DNA of 14,877 nucleotides from NCBI GenBank assembly GCA_016302435.1, contig JAEDNQ010000041.1, positions 1-14,877 on the forward strand. Reading direction: 5' to 3'. The DNA comes from Bacteroidaceae bacterium (GTDB taxonomy: Bacteria; Bacteroidota; Bacteroidia; Bacteroidales; Bacteroidaceae). Position numbers and translations under genes: made by a program. The notes below the pieces were generated by a model. It did no database searches, was not told the origin of the DNA, and was given only the letters and a program-made list of their open reading frames with translations. Below are positions 13,935 through 14,877 of the stretch, one piece after another (the first letter of the stretch is position 1; each line of letters opens with the position of its first letter).

Positions 13935-14201
13935 ATGGCAGCACCATCAGAAATCAGATACTTAACTCCAGCAACAGTTGACGTTAAGAAGAAGAAGTAT
14001 TGCCGTTTCAAGAAGAGCGGTATCAAGTACATCGACTACAAGGATCCTGAGTTCCTCAAGAAGTTCCTCAACGAGCAGGGCAAGATTCTCCCACGCCGCA
14101 TCACAGGCACTTCTCTCAAGTACCAGCGCCGCGTAGCACAGGCAGTGAAGCGTGCTCGTCACCTTGCACTCCTGCCATTCGTAACAGACTTGTTGAAATA
14201 A
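13935..14201 (+). CDS. rpsR: 30S ribosomal protein bS18
   Basis: An 88-residue bS18. The core YCRFKKSGIKYIDYKD, FLNEQGKILPRRITGT and KYQRRVAQAVKRARHLALLP is unmistakable. It binds the central domain of 16S rRNA with bS6, close to the 3' end of 16S. The ATG at 13935 is only two bases after the rpsF stop and is served by a canonical Shine-Dalgarno site, so translation could be coupled to rpsF, independently initiated, or both. The N-terminal extension (residues 1-18) is short and polar. Confidence 0.97.
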   Translation: MAAPSEIRYLTPATVDVKKKKYCRFKKSGIKYIDYKDPEFLKKFLNEQGKILPRRITGTSLKYQRRVAQAVKRARHLALLPFVTDLLK

Positions 14202-14204
14202 TAA

Positions 14205-14213
14205 AAAGGAGGT
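14205..14213 (+). promoter_or_regulatory. Strong Shine-Dalgarno site of rplI
   Basis: AAAGGAGGT, complementary to the whole core of the canonical anti-Shine-Dalgarno sequence, lies eight bases before the rplI ATG at 14222 in a 20-base gap after rpsR. Confidence 0.85.
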
Positions 14214-14221
14214 AAGACAGT

Positions 14222-14752
14222 ATGAAAATCATTCTCAAGAAAGACGTTAACGGCCTTGGTTACAAGGACGAAATCCTTACAGTGAAGGACGGCTACGGCC
14301 GCAACTATCTTCTTCCACAAGGCCTTGCAGTACTCGCAACAGAAAAGGCTGTAAAGCAGCTCAACGAGGAACTGAAGCAGCGCGCACACAAGATTGCAAA
14401 GATCAAGGCTGACGCTGAAGAAAGAGCCAGCAAGTTCAACGGTGTATCTCTCACTATCAAGGCTAAGGTATCTGAAGGCAAGAACATCTACGGTTCTGTA
14501 GGCGCTAAGGAAATCGCAGCAGCTCTCGCAGAGAAGGGTCTCGAAATCGACAGCAAGATCATCTCAGTCAAGGCTGCTAAGACTCTCGGCAACTTCGAGG
14601 CTGTAGCTCAGTTCCACCGTGAAGTATCAGTTGTCATCCCATTCGAGGTTGTCAACGAAGATGGCACAGCCGCTCCAGCAGCACAGCCTGCACCAGCAGC
14701 TGAGGAAGCTCCAGCAACAGAAGAAGCTCCAGCTGAGACACCAGCAGAGTAA
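14222..14752 (+). CDS. rplI: 50S ribosomal protein bL9 with Ala/Pro/Glu-rich tail
   Basis: A 176-residue bL9. The N-terminal domain reads MKIILKKDVNGLGYKDEILT, then DGYGRNYLLPQGLAVLAT, followed by the long connecting helix (about 42-75) and the C-terminal domain starting near LTIKAKVSEGKNIYGSVG. The family core of about 148 residues is followed by a low-complexity tail (about 149-176) made almost only of Ala, Pro, Glu, Thr and Gln, with repeated EEAPA units. bL9 extends from the L1 stalk side of the 50S subunit and affects frame maintenance and ribosome spacing. It is last in the operon, followed by a hairpin. The acidic tail is an addition to the E. coli form. Confidence 0.97.
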   Translation: MKIILKKDVNGLGYKDEILTVKDGYGRNYLLPQGLAVLATEKAVKQLNEELKQRAHKIAKIKADAEERASKFNGVSLTIKAKVSEGKNIYGSVGAKEIAAALAEKGLEIDSKIISVKAAKTLGNFEAVAQFHREVSVVIPFEVVNEDGTAAPAAQPAPAAEEAPATEEAPAETPAE

Positions 14753-14784
14753 TCAAATGGCCACAAGCCACAACAGATAAGAAC

Positions 14785-14817
14785 AGAGGGTATGTCAAAC
14801 CAATTGACATACCCTCT
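14785..14817 (+). terminator. Hairpin ending the rpsF-rpsR-rplI operon
   Basis: AGAGGGTATGTCAA (14785-14798) pairs perfectly with TTGACATACCCTCT (14804-14817) around ACCAA. It lies 32 bases after the rplI stop. Only two T follow the stem directly (TTGCTG), so termination may be imperfect. The final 60 bases of the window show no gene. Confidence 0.75.
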
Positions 14818-14877
14818 TGCTGTATAGGGGTGTTCTATAAATTAGTTTTCATGTTTCTATCAGGGTGTCTCTTTTGC

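Overview
The window looks like a chromosomal segment from a Bacteroidales bacterium, most likely Prevotella or a close relative. The evidence is a recognisable RprX/RprY two-component pair, an EF-G2-type paralog, several promoter boxes of the Bacteroidetes form TAnnTTTG instead of E. coli -10/-35 boxes, A-rich leaders without Shine-Dalgarno sites at most starts, and Bacteroidales-like proteins throughout. I see no rRNA, tRNA, CRISPR array, insertion sequence or prophage gene. The segment reads as core genome.

Layout. Positions 61-5381 hold four plus-strand genes: prfC (release factor 3), tsaC (threonylcarbamoyl-AMP synthase for tRNA t6A), a CLC-family chloride transporter with two C-terminal CBS domains, and fmt (methionyl-tRNA formyltransferase). 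They are separated by C-rich gaps of about 100-180 bases that carry small duplications but no promoter I can recognise, so they may be co-transcribed. Positions 5386-6177 are a self-contained ECF sigma factor gene with its own promoter and terminator. It converges on a minus-strand gene for a tiny Cys-rich lipoprotein (6347-6544), and an unexplained bulged hairpin lies between the two terminators. Next is hemW on the minus strand (6780-7895). A divergent 301-base control region (7896-8196) holds a 14-base palindrome and four copies of a heptamer, and leads to an EF-G paralog (8197-10356) whose GTPase catalytic motif is altered. After its terminator come rprX (histidine kinase) and rprY (response regulator), a large hairpin, a minus-strand 59-residue membrane protein, and a divergent 318-base region leading to the ribosomal protein operon rpsF-rpsR-rplI, which ends in a hairpin at 14785-14817. 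The last 60 bases show no gene.

How they work together. Most genes serve translation: initiation (fmt), decoding accuracy (tsaC), elongation (EF-G paralog), termination and recycling (prfC) and the ribosome itself (bS6, bS18, bL9). From memory, the order EF-G2, rprX, rprY, rpsF, rpsR, rplI recurs in Bacteroides.

The points most worth following are: the EF-G paralog that has lost the catalytic His of DTPGH and has NQLD for NKxD, with a heptamer-rich upstream region; the canonical Shine-Dalgarno sites in front of rpsR and rplI in a lineage that otherwise hardly uses them, which fits autoregulation by bS18; the CLC protein with Val at the proton-glutamate position and His at the filter serine; and the isolated hairpin at 6201-6236. 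None is proven to be a new system.
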